From Tetracentron sinense (Eukaryota > Streptophyta > Magnoliopsida > Trochodendrales > Trochodendraceae): a stretch of DNA of 64,000 nucleotides. The stretch covers positions 186,001 to 250,000 of the forward strand of contig JABCRI010000994.1 in NCBI GenBank assembly GCA_015143295.1. Direction: 5' to 3'. Shown here one piece after another: positions 45,920 to 61,518 of the stretch. The position numbers and the translations under genes were made by a program. Each line of letters opens with the position of its first letter. Positions within the stretch are counted from its first letter, which is position 1. Below the pieces are notes generated by a model. It did no database searches and had not been told where the DNA came from. It saw only the letters and a program-made list of their open reading frames with translations.

Positions 45920-46640
45920 CTTTGATATGAACCAAGTGTGATTAAGATTCACTCACCCCTAGGTTGATAAAGTTTAACCATAGTTATAGGGGTTAGGGGC
46001 TCTACAAGGTGCCACGTGTCTCTTTTAACACTCGCTAATTGTGGTTATTGTGGTTAAGATTCACTCACTCCTAGGTTCCTTCATCTAACCTTGATTTTTA
46101 GAAGAAAAAAAATTAACCTTAAGTTTGATTATGCTTAACCACAATTAAAGGAGGCTATACAAGCCACCACATGTCCCTTTTAGCACCCCTTAATTGTGGT
46201 TAAGAATCACTCACCCCTAGGATTCATCCGTCTAATCTTGATCTTTAGAAAAAATAAATAAAATTTTTTAACCGTAGGTTGATTATGCGTAACCACAGTT
46301 AAAGGGCTATACAAGCCTTCATGTGTCTCTTTTAATACCCACTAAATGTGATTAAGATCTACTCACCCCTAGGGTTCATTCATCTAATCTTCATTTTAAG
46401 AAGAGAAAAAGTAACCTTAGGTTGATTATGCAAAACCACAATTAAAGGGGGCTCTACAACTTGTCACGTGTCTCTTTTAAAATCCACTAACTATGGTTAA
46501 GAATCACTCATTCCTAGGGTTCATCCATCTAACCTTGGTTTTCAGAAAAAAAATAAAAATATATATTAACTGTAGGTTAATTATATTTCACATTTAAAAG
46601 GGGCTCTACAAGCCGCCACATGTCCTTTTAACCATAATAA
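45920..46640. repeat. Five short fold-back units in tandem
   Basis: Period about 140-170 bp. Each unit: CTACAAGCCRCCACATGTC, then CTTTTAACACC, then TGTGGTTAAGATTCACTCA, then CCCTAGGGTTCATCCATC, then ACCTTGATTTTTAGA, then AACCTTAGGTTGATTATGC, then AACCACAATTAAAGG. The regular tandem spacing contrasts with the isolated copies elsewhere. Confidence 0.65.
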
Positions 46641-47990
46641 TAGAGTCGGGGTTCAAGAATAATACGGTAAGGGTCAAGTTCGGAAAAATCCAAAAAATAT
46701 TTAGGAATAATTCGGGAAAAAATAAGAATTATAAAAAGATATCAAACAATTTGATTAGATAATATACAAAATAATCAATTTACTTTCTCGAATTACACTT
46801 CCCTCCAATCCTCTTATGAGGAGGGGATTATTTTTCTTATTTATTTATTTATCTACTCAAGTCAAGGAAGCCAACTCACCACGACCAAACATAGACTTCT
46901 AAGATCCAAAGATAATGAAAACTTTTAAGTAGGACATCAAAGGCATATATATATATATATATAGGATGCCTAGGTAGCATCCTCTTTGATCTCCATTTTA
47001 AGATTTGTGATGCCACATCATCACATAGTGAAAGCCATAAATACCTTCTCTTAACTTTTCATTTTCTCTCCCCAGTATTAACTCTCTCCCATGCCTCAAC
47101 AGATTCTTCTACTCAGCAAAGACCCTCTCTCTCTCCCCAAGTCCCAACTCTACTTAAGTGGGACTCATAAATACCCACTCTTAACTACCCTCTTTATCCC
47201 TCTCCATTCTTATCTCTCCCAACGATGATTTTTAAAAAAAAATTGTGAACCCAACGATGATTTTTTTAAAAAAATTGTTCACACCCATGCATCATACGGG
47301 TCTCTTACTACTATATATATATATATATATATTAGGTAGGAAAAAAAAGGTAGAGAGAGGGTGCCAGTTTAATTGCAGGTATAGCGGATTGATGGTACAA
47401 AAGCATCTATGATAGCTACATGGTCTAATGGCAGTGCGAGGCTTGCCTACCAAAAGTTACATATAAGGAGTAGGGACCATCCTCCCTTTTAATACACATC
47501 AATGCCTCTGAGCAACTCCAACCACCGATACTATAATAAGCCCGGTTGAAGATAATTAGATAATGTATCGTTTGTATTAAAGTTGTTCAACTTTTATAAT
47601 CTGTAATAAACAATCGTTTACCCTAAAACCAAAAATCTCCACTAAAGAACATAAGCATATAAACAATTAGACCAAATCGGTGAAAAAGAATTCGTCTGCT
47701 TCTGCATTGTCTTCAATGGGAAACATAAAAGTTTGTAAAGAGAAAGTTACCAGATCGAAAAAAAAAAAAAAAGGGTCCATAATCAGACGGTTACATATAT
47801 ATATATATATATATATACTTTCTTTTTTCAGATGCACCAAACCTCCAATTGGTATCCAGACGCCCACGGATCATATGTACAGAATGAGATGAATATTATC
47901 ACCATCAGTGCTTCTAAAAGACGACATTATTTTATCTGTGAAAAAAAAATATAACATAAAAACAATCCACCAGCATTGTAATTGACGAAG
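46641..47990. other. AT-rich spacer with (AT)n microsatellites
   Basis: AT dinucleotide tracts lie near 46946-46963, 47311-47331 and 47794-47817. No gene or transposon boundary is supported. Confidence 0.5.
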
Positions 47991-47994
47991 GAAG

Positions 47995-48256
47995 TTTATT
48001 GCAAATCTATACGGTAGTGCACTTGTACAGTTGTATTGAAGAACACCAAACATAGAAAGTGCAGAATAAACGCATGGAAATCATTTTCTTCATTGCAATT
48101 TGGCACTTACAACTGTCCTTCTACATGGCAATAGTCTTACAGTGATATCAAGCTTGAATAAATTGTACCAGTCTCTTCCACTTTTAAGAGCCAAACCAAT
48201 TAGTGGTTCCTCGGAACCTCTCTCATTGCCTTTAAGGTGTCAGAAGGCTGAGCAAG
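47995..48256 (-). other. Probable last 3'-UTR exon of MURE with poly(A) signal
   Basis: On the minus strand a pyrimidine tract and TATGCAG|CTTGC (acceptor at 48258-48257) open an exon-like stretch. It ends near AATAAA (48000-47995), preceded by TGTTTGGTGTTCTTC-type plant 3'-end sequence. Splicing from the MURE micro-exon donor at 49815 is inferred. It could instead belong to another transcript. Confidence 0.45.
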
Positions 48257-49828
48257 CTGCATAAAAAAACTGAAGATTAGTTAGCTTCTTCGTTCCTGCA
48301 GAGCATTATTAGATGTGTAAGAATAATGATTGTGTCAAAAAAAAATAAAAGTTGGAAATCCATGTATGACCATCTCTGCTCTTCAATGGTATGCCCTTTC
48401 ATCCAGAATAAGCAGTCAGTATGCCAGGGTTAGAAGCATGGACTTTTTCTCCAGACAAATCTGTGACCAACCAAGAGCAAGCTATTTTGGTTGGAGCCGT
48501 TAGTAAGAAGAATGAGAACAACCATGCAAAAGTTTAGGGCCTTTAGGCTGTGGCCCCATCTAAAGACAAACCCGATAATTTGACTGGATGGGCATGTGCA
48601 TTCATTCATTTCATTGTAGGGAAGAAACGGTTTACACACATCACCAGGCTTCACTATAAGTCTATAATCCATGGGGGCATAGTTTTATGTATTAGCAAAG
48701 ATCCTTCCCTTTTTTTTTTGATCAATCAGTTTTCGTGAACTCACCTTAGAAGCAAGCACTGTCAGAAAACTAACCTAGTTGGCTCAGGTAATGGTGGCAT
48801 AGATGACCCAAATTGGTTGAAGCCGATATTCAGACAGCTTCACCAATATATAATTCATTAAACATATAAGGCCTTATATCGTATCCATGAAAGTAAGGAA
48901 AGGATCTTTTAAAGAATGCCTAACCATCATTGTTTTAAGCTTCGTAGTCTTTGAGGTTTTGGGTAGAGAATACAGGGACGATTTTTTACTAAAAGCAGTA
49001 CAAGGCATCTGTAATGTTTTTTCCATCTTCTTTGCTGTTAAACATTTAGGTTTCATCATGTCCTAGTACCTAAAATGTTCAAATTTCACTGATCAGGTGG
49101 TGAGCATAGTTGAATTGTTATCAAAGGAGTGGTTTGGGGCCAGGGGCCCCAACTGCCCACCAGAACACCACACCAATGGTTCAGGTGTAAACATAAAACT
49201 CAAAAGACATGAATCATTTTCCCCACTAAATCTTTCCCATTCCATGTACTATTTTCTTCTTCTCTTGTTTGTGTGGTGCCCTACTTGCTTTTGCAGTTTA
49301 TTCTAATAACTCCTCAATCCCCATGTAACCTTTTTCATTTTATCTTGTTTGTGTGGTGTCTTACTCTCCTGCTTTTGCACTTTATTCAAATAAACTCCTC
49401 TCCCTCCATACCTCCCTAATTTGGAAAGGTTAACTAATACACTGATCCAAGTTAGCAAAGACAAATCAATGAAGTAAAACTTTCTAAATAATACTAATCA
49501 AATATTAGAACCTGATTTTTGAAGAGGAACAATATAATTGTTTTTGTGAGTTTTATCTCTAGTTTAGTATGTATAACTGGAAAAAAATGTCATTATGTCA
49601 TGTAAGTTCATACCATGTTTTCCCCAAGAGTGAGACCCTCCTCCATCAATCGCCTCAAAAAATAGGGTTCTGCATTGCTTCACCAGGCAAAATAGATCCA
49701 CATGGTTCTTCTCTGGGTTAATTTTTTTTAGAGAAATCAACTGGGACCAGCTCCTTATCTCAAACAAATGCAACAGGCCCAATGCATGGGCAGCTGTTAG
49801 ACTCAAAGCTTTTACTTTCCGCATAACA

Positions 49829-54823
<4,995 letters not shown>

Positions 54824-54954
54824 GGGAGAGTTGCAGAGAGTAGAGAATGGAGGCATGGACTGAAGGAAAAGAAAGGGAGGAGGGGTTTGGAGGGTTTTAA
54901 CTTTGTTGAATTGGGGAGGGGATAGGGATATTGTGAAAGACTTGGAATTCTCTC

Positions 54955-55300
54955 TAGTTGTAACCGGACTCCTTAGTCCGGTTATGCCCCTGACATCGCC
55001 ACATGTCCCTATTGACACCCCTTAACTGTGTTTAAGCTTTACCCGCCCCTATGGTTTCCTCACCTATCCTTAATTTTAAGAAAAAAAATCAAAATTTATT
55101 TTTAACCCTGGTTAAATTTTACTAACTTAAGTTAAAAAATTCAATATATTTTTTTCTAAAAACTAAGGATAGATGGGAGAAGCCTAGATGTGAGGGAATC
55201 TTAACCATGTCAATATGAACATGTGATTGAAGAATCTTAATCACAGTTAAGGGGTGTCAATAAGGACATGTGGCTACCTCAATTCGGTTACAATTGGAGA
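54955..55300. repeat. Fold-back repeat copy immediately upstream of MURE
   Basis: The ends TTGTAACCGGACTCC and AATTCGGTTACAA are inverted. Inside, ACATGTCCCTATTGACACC pairs with GGTGTCAATAAGGACATGT (one gap), and TTAACTGTG with CACAGTTAA. It begins only about 130 bp 5' of the MURE start, so it probably lies in or next to the leader or core promoter. The MURE frame stays open through its first 60 bases, giving a false N-terminal extension. Confidence 0.7.
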
Positions 55301-56297
55301 GGCACACCCTAAAACAAAGACCCTCAAACGGCACACTTCACATCTATTCTCGTCCTAATGTGACCTTCGATAGCTTTCTCTATTGAAATGGAATCCCGGG
55401 TCCTATTTTTTCTTTCTCAATTTATCGATGGACGGCTGATTTTTTCAAATTTGGCGAGCATTTGCTTCTGGCTTTAATGAAATGGAAGAAGCATCCTTAA
55501 GGCCTTAGAGGGTTGGATTTATTTCCTAAGAAAGGTTTGAAGAAAGAAACTTCTGCTAATAATTTATCCTTACTTGAAGACGTGTAGGAGGTTCAAATAT
55601 ACTCTTTTCTCTGTTTGGAACTCCATATTCAACATGTCTCTTCATACCCAACCTTAAGGGTACAACCAACTAACCTAAATTTTAGTAAAAATAAAAATTT
55701 GAATAAGTAATTCTAAAGGATAGAATAGATTAATAAGTGTGTCCAAAAAATTAGGACGGCTTGACACGAGGATCAGGCTTAGATAAAACTCTTAAGGCCC
55801 GGCTATTCCAAATTAAATGTAAAATCATAAAACTATATATTTATTTTAAGTCTGTGAGGTATAATATTTTCATTACCGTATTTCTTATTTAAAGATTACT
55901 CGCAATAAATTCCTAATTATAATTATTTAATCTATCTTCTTTTCATTTTCTTTGTTATTTTATTTTTGCATTTATTGTTACTATCGTCTTTTTAAAAAAT
56001 AGAATAACTATCAACAGGAGCTCCAGTTGGACAGTCAACCGTATCAACCCGAAATTTGCATTAGGAAGGGGTATTATTGAAAAAGATTATTATTAAAAAA
56101 ACACCCTATTTTGCATTCATAATTACTAGACTAATATTTCCCAAGGCAAAATTCGGGTTGCGCTAGTTACTGTTGAACCGGAGTTCATGTCGATAGTTAA
56201 TCTCTCAAAAAAAATTTGATATGCAAGGGCTTGGGCTGGGCCTAGACAGACCCAACTCAGCCTATTCACAGCCCCAATGGATTTTAGGGATCCTCCC
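55301..56297. other. Intergenic, nothing recognised
   Basis: AT-rich spacer between divergent genes MURE (-) and the coiled-coil gene (+). No exon or clear transposon end is supported. Confidence 0.45.
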
Positions 56298-56301
56298 TAA
56301 A

Positions 56302-57085
56302 GGGTGTGTTCGTTTGGCAAGAAAGTGAGAGAAGAAAACAAAATTATATTTTCTTGCACTTTTTTTGCGTTTCGTTTGTTTTTAGTTTTTTGCATTTTCT
56401 TGCATTTTCTCAATTGTGATAAACTTTATCTCAAAAGCTCCATCCATATTTTGATGATTATTTTGTAAGGAAATTTAAGTTTATTTTTTTATTTTCTTTT
56501 ATTATTATTTTTTCACCCACTTTCTCGCTAACTGAACGCACCCCTGGGAAGCATGGATACTTCAAAACGGCCTTCGTACCCGTATTTGATATGTATCGGA
56601 TATGGATATGCCTCTGATACGGCGGGATACGTATAGGATATGACTGAAACGTATCCTGTTAATTAAATATATGCCTTTTACTTCGGATACGGCTCTGATA
56701 CGGCATGGACAAGTCGGGATACGACCATGAATTTATTTTTTTTTGTATTTTTGGAGACCCAGGGGTGTGACCCTATATCTTTTGTTTTTGTATGAACATG
56801 ATATTTTTTATATTTTGCTTAGTGGATGATAGGATGACTTTCTTTTTTGCTTAATGGATGATGAGATGATCATATTTTTTTGTTTTTGCATGGATATGAT
56901 ATTTTTTATATATAAATAGAACCGAACCAATGTTTATTTTGTAATTATAATACAAAATATATTATTATTATTGTTTTTATAAAAAATCCAGACATATCCT
57001 AGCTGGACCCATATCCTATCTTTTTAGGTTTTCTCACCGTATCCGTATCGTATCGTACCCGTATCCGTGCTTCCTAGACGTACCC
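56302..57085. mobile_element. Tourist-like MITE split by a hAT-like MITE
   Basis: It starts GGGTGTGTTCGTTTGGC and its right end ACTGAACGCACCC (56531-56543) is interrupted by the inner element. The duplicated last bases (57078-57085) are followed by TAAA, as found before the left end. It is the same family as 2278-2977. The outer element is older than the inner one. Confidence 0.7.
56544..57077. mobile_element. hAT-like MITE, CTAGGAAGCATGGATAC family, copy 2
   Basis: 534 bp. Ends CTGGGAAGCATGGATAC and GTATCCGTGCTTCCTAG are inverted with two mismatches. The flanks ACGCACCC (56536-56543) and ACGTACCC (57078-57085) match at 7 of 8 bases. It is colinear with copy 1 at 38398-38945, including the shared interior 'GGGGTGTGACCCTAT'. 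The right end lies about 200 bp from the start codon of the next gene. Confidence 0.82.
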
Positions 57086-57278
57086 TAAAGGTGTGCGCAC
57101 TACGCACTGGGTCTACTTTAGAGGTTCTGTTGAAAATCCCGCCAAAACCCATACCTGAACGTCTCTCCCTCCGTTTTGACTAGTAGCTCAGGGTTTCTGT
57201 CTTCAAGCAAGGATTTTTCTCTCAGGCGTGGGAGATGGACATCTATGATTTTTTCTTCTTAAATGGATCATCGATATC

Positions 57279-58256
57279 ATGGAATCTGGCTCTGAAGGTC
57301 GAAGCAACGAAGATTTCTCGAAGGGAAACCAAAATCTCTCAGAAAGTCTTCGTGAATCGCAAATCCGAAATGATGCTCTTCTCGCCCAACTGGAATCTAT
57401 TCGGATCTCGTACCAGGATCTGCAATCAAGATCCATGGCCGTGGAAAATGACATGATCCTTCTCCAGCAGCAGAGAGACGAAGCTCAGGAGCACAATCTC
57501 GATCTCGTTAAGGCTATTGAAGAAATCACGAGAGAAAGAGATACTCTTCGGGACGAGCTTCATGAAGTCGAGATCTCTTCAAGAGAACGTGAAGATGATT
57601 TGATAAGGCGGAACGATGAGGAATCGAGGGAAAAATTAGATCTTCGAAATGAGGTTGAAGTTTCTCGAGAGAAAATTACAGAGTTGCTGGAAGAAAAGAG
57701 TAACAAAATTAGGTTTTTTTCCCAGAGATTGGATTCTCTCCTGTCGGTTAACGGGTGCTTGTCGAGGATTATTGAGGGAATCGATGAAGAAAAGTCAGAG
57801 AGTATTGTTGAGGTTGGTGAGCATATCACAGATGAACTGGATTTAGACGAAGAATCAAAACGTTTTTTATTAGAATCGATGGTCGTTTATAAACTTGCAT
57901 TCATGGCAGAATCGAAGTTAAGGGCGTATAAAGAGACGAGAAGTAAGGACAAAAGGGAGTTAGAGAATAGTGTCGTGAGTTTGACGGAAGAGAATAGAGA
58001 CATCAATAGCTTGCTTAGAATTGCTTTGGTAGAAAAGGAGGCGGTGGAAAAGGCTCTTAATAGACTGAAAGGGAGTGGTGAGCAGAAGAGGGGGGCAATT
58101 CTGCAGATTGCAGAGAGAGGATTGCAGAAGGTTGGGTTTGGATTCATGATGGGTACTTCAGCTGGTGATTCATCGGACAATTCAGGTTCTAATACATGCA
58201 TTAAATCTGATAGTAACGAATGCGAAGAGGAGGTTGTTAGTCTGGTATTACTCTGA
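57279..58256 (+). CDS. Coiled-coil protein, At3g49055-like, 325 aa
   Basis: An intronless frame of 325 codons. The product is almost entirely charged helix: a predicted long coiled coil from about residue 20 to 165 (QLESIRISYQDLQSRS, then Asp/Glu/Arg-rich heptads) and again about 205-285. Near the C-terminus are the conserved blocks ELENSVVSLTEENRDINSLL, then EKEAVEKALNRLKG, then QIAERGLQKVGFGFMMG. From memory these match the uncharacterised plant family typified by Arabidopsis At3g49055. No enzymatic motif, signal peptide or membrane segment is visible. The function is unknown; a structural or tethering role is only a guess. The start ATG has a good context (ATCATGG) and there is no upstream in-frame ATG nearby. 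The promoter is squeezed by nested MITEs ending about 200 bp upstream. Confidence 0.85.
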   Translation: MESGSEGRSNEDFSKGNQNLSESLRESQIRNDALLAQLESIRISYQDLQSRSMAVENDMILLQQQRDEAQEHNLDLVKAIEEITRERDTLRDELHEVEISSREREDDLIRRNDEESREKLDLRNEVEVSREKITELLEEKSNKIRFFSQRLDSLLSVNGCLSRIIEGIDEEKSESIVEVGEHITDELDLDEESKRFLLESMVVYKLAFMAESKLRAYKETRSKDKRELENSVVSLTEENRDINSLLRIALVEKEAVEKALNRLKGSGEQKRGAILQIAERGLQKVGFGFMMGTSAGDSSDNSGSNTCIKSDSNECEEEVVSLVLL

Positions 58257-58954
58257 TTATTTTTCATTTACAGTACAAATTTCCCGATCAAACATTTTAT
58301 TAGTAGATACGAGCTTATACTAATGCCTTAAACATTGTGGCTCAATTGGGTGCAAAGCCTACTAACTTAGGCATACTACATTTTGTCATTTTTAAGGCTA
58401 CTTTGTCACATGAACACATGCTTTTCATATGTTTTCCTCTGCTAGCTAATTTATCCTTTTCGATTCAGCAAGATGTAATTCTAGTTGGAGCCTTTGAAGT
58501 TTGAACGCAGGCTTCCTCTTTTATGTTTATCATCAAATTTTTAAGTTTATTGTCAACCAGAGTTAGAGGTCACACTACTGTTGGTGTTCAGGGAGCCAAA
58601 GCATCTCTATAGGATTACTTTATCAAGCATGCTATCCATCTTTTGGGTTTTATAACAAAAAAAATGCATATTATGCATTTGATTCATTAACTTGTTATAT
58701 TTATAATCCATGATGAAAAACAGAGTTTATTCACAAAAAAAACTATTCTCTTTCCACTGTCTTATAGGCTATACCGCTATAGCGACTTGCCTGTTGTGCT
58801 TGTAAGGACCCTATATGACCTGCTTAACTGCAGAAATAGATCTGTTCTTCTCAAATTAAGATTTGACTTTAATGAATGATCATGAATTAAAAAAAATATT
58901 GTTCGCTGATTCTTCTTTTTTTCTTTCTTATGATGCGATAATCAAATCTGGATT
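58257..58954 (+). other. 3' UTR and spacer after the coiled-coil gene
   Basis: AT-rich. The first few hundred bases probably hold the 3' UTR. No further gene or transposon end is seen before the LINE tail. Confidence 0.4.
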
Positions 58955-59420
58955 CTCGGATCTTGCTGTTGGAGTCGCATGGGAACAAGGTTGAGGGCTA
59001 CATATTCCTATGATTAGTGTAGCTGAGATGAGGATTTGGACGAGTGGAAAACTAAGAAAGATAAGATTAGAAATAACTCAATAAATGGAGAAATTGTGAG
59101 TAGCTCCAATATATGATAAAATAAGGGAGAGTCGACTGAGATGGTTTTTGGACACTTTCAACGAAGACGAATGTGACACCAATGAGAAGGAGTGAGTCAA
59201 TGCATGTTGAAAGCTCTAATTTGGCAGAGAATGTCAAAATGATGTGTACGGAGATAGTGGGGAATGATTAAATAGCATACGCTTTAACTGAAGTTATGAC
59301 TTTTGAGAGAATGAAATGACAGAATTGTGTTCATGTTGCATTACCACAAATCATTGGGATAAAGCACCAATGATGATGGTGGATAAGGTATCTAGAAGGG
59401 CATGAGTTTCGGTTAGTTTA
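58955..59420 (+). mobile_element. 3' fragment of a second RTE-type LINE
   Basis: With shifts allowed the plus strand reads ISVAEMRIWTSGKLRK then IRESRLRWF, both typical of the C-terminal end of plant RTE reverse-transcriptase proteins. Decayed LHVA-like text follows near 59330. It is a 5'-truncated copy, related to the LINE in the PUB33-like intron. Confidence 0.6.
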
Positions 59421-59490
59421 GAGTTAGGATAGATTTCTTAGATTTGATTTATGATCTGGTTTATAATATTGTCTACTTGTAAGTTGTAAC

Positions 59491-60898
59491 TGTTGACGGT
59501 TAGTCTGAAACATTAACAAATCAGAGCACAATTAGCTACCATTAACAAAGAAATAAAATAAATAATTATATAATGAATCACTCGGACTGAGAGGCGCTCG
59601 AAGAGTCTTTCTTGAAGATAGTCGAGCTTCCCATTGTGCAAGGGGGATAAGGCAGCTCTATCTCCGGGATTCAACTCAGCTCGGGTTCATCCGATCTTTC
59701 CCTACAAGTTTGCACTACTTGGCGGAAGACGACGGTACCCAACTTTCTTTAGAATGCCCGAATAAATTAATTTTAAATTAAAATTGAATTTCTTCATATA
59801 CTTTATATTAAACCACATATATAAAATCAATCAAATTAATTTTATTGCATCAAAATTAATTTCAATAAAATTAATTTAATCTCATGATCAAAATGTCCCA
59901 TAATATGAGATTTTAAAATTGGGTTAAATTATTTTACCGATTAATTCAAAACACTTCTAAATTTAATTATTTAAGTGTTTGCAGATTGTCCAAAATTCGC
60001 CAGAGTCTCCCATTTGTATATGCGGTTTCAAGTTGATGGATTAGCCCAATTAAGGACCGATCCAAAAAAAATTGACGATCCGATCGGATTATCTCAAAAT
60101 ACTAGTCAGTTAAGACAAACCTAATAGAGTCTGTCCAATTAGTCTAGACAAGAGACGATCCATTTGGATTGTCAAAAATTGATCTCGAGATCTATCTAAA
60201 ATGACAACTTGTTTTGATCAATTAAACGGGCCCGAACTAAATAGTCCGGTCCCAAGAAAGATCAGTCCACATAATATGGCTGATCAAAATGGAAGAGAAG
60301 CTTCAAAGTATGTCTCGGACCTGCCTTTTGGTACCTCTGTAATAGGGGATTATATTTCTCTCGGTCTGAAGGTATCTCGCCAGAGCTTCTGCTCTTAAAA
60401 ATGAAATCAACATTATTCTTTTCACTTTGATCCTCTATCTATATATAGAGGTACAGAGACAACCAAAGAGGCCTCATTGAAGAGCTCGGTTACCAAGAAG
60501 AGCTCGGTTACCAAGAAATCCCAAAAGCCAAGAAAGCCCAAAAGGCTTATACGTGAAGCACACACCTCCTCAAGAAACCGATGGTCAATAGAAAGTCTCA
60601 AGTTAATATCCAATGTATCTTCACATTGGTTAAAGAGAAGCTCTTAAAGTTAAAATCCAATGTATCTGTACATTGGTTAAAGGAATCTTTCAAATGTAAT
60701 ATCCAATGGATATTCACCTTGATTAATCTTCCAACATCATGACCATTACTTTTCAAGAACAATTAAATCCAACAGATCATATTGATTTGGTGTACCAAGA
60801 TTCTAACACACTAAGTCACATACTTAGAAATCTCTAAATAAGCACGATCAAAATTGAATTTATTATTAATTATTTTTAAAATCAAATCAAAACCAACA
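59491..60898 (-). repeat. Probable 3' LTR of the copia element
   Basis: On the minus strand it runs from TGTTGGTTTTG (at 60898) to CCGTCAACA (ending at 59491), with TG/CA ends inside TGTTG/CAACA. It is preceded by a polypurine tract AAGTGGGGG (about 60912-60903). A TATA box (CTCTATATATAGATAG on the minus strand, about 60450-60435) fits a U3 promoter. The left flank GTAAC (59486-59490) would be one copy of the target duplication; the other end is outside the window. Confidence 0.55.
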
Positions 60899-61518
60899 AA
60901 CCCCCACTTGATTTTATTTTAAAATATATACATATATATGGGCATTCAAGAATATCATGTGCATACATGAAGGTGTTTTTCAACTTGAACCTCCACTTAG
61001 TGCAAACAAATCAAAGATAGCCAAGAAACACAGTGGATAGAACCTTGAACTATGAACCCAAATTGACTAACTGGATCTGTTGCACACACAATCCTTTCAG
61101 AGGTTATTTGTACCAAATAGCTCAGCTGAGCTTTTTACGTCCATGCTTCAATCCCAATTTACTGAGAGCTCTAGAGATAAACCTCAACTCATAAGAAGTG
61201 ACGAGCTTCTTACTCTCAGAAAGGTGAGTCTATCAAGAGTGCTCTTGTCACACTCCCACCATTTAAGGCATATAACACTCATTAAGAGAATTCTTAATAA
61301 TTCTCAATCTATAACCACAAGATCATCTGTAGGTTGGCAGCCTACAAGATATGCACTATCTATCACATACAAGGAAGGGACACATCTCAAAAGAGACTGA
61401 TAGAAAGAAATACTTTCTTTAGTGATAGTGCTCAATAGTTATTACATATAGGCTTGTTTGTCCCATTGAACCTGAGAGACTCATCAGGTTGAGTTTCCAC
61501 CTCATATAACTATTTTAC
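60899..61518 (-). other. Copia untranslated region between RNase H and 3' LTR
   Basis: Sequence between the end of the polyprotein remnant and the polypurine tract. No additional gene is seen. Confidence 0.45.

Noticed and set aside
48430..48672. 80-codon minus-strand frame between the MURE micro-exon and last exon
   Set aside because: It lies in the inferred 3'-UTR intron and shows no known motif.
54824..55018. 65-codon N-terminal extension of MURE
   Set aside because: The upstream part is translated from a fold-back transposon, and the ATG at 54823 has better context and gives a transit-peptide-like start.
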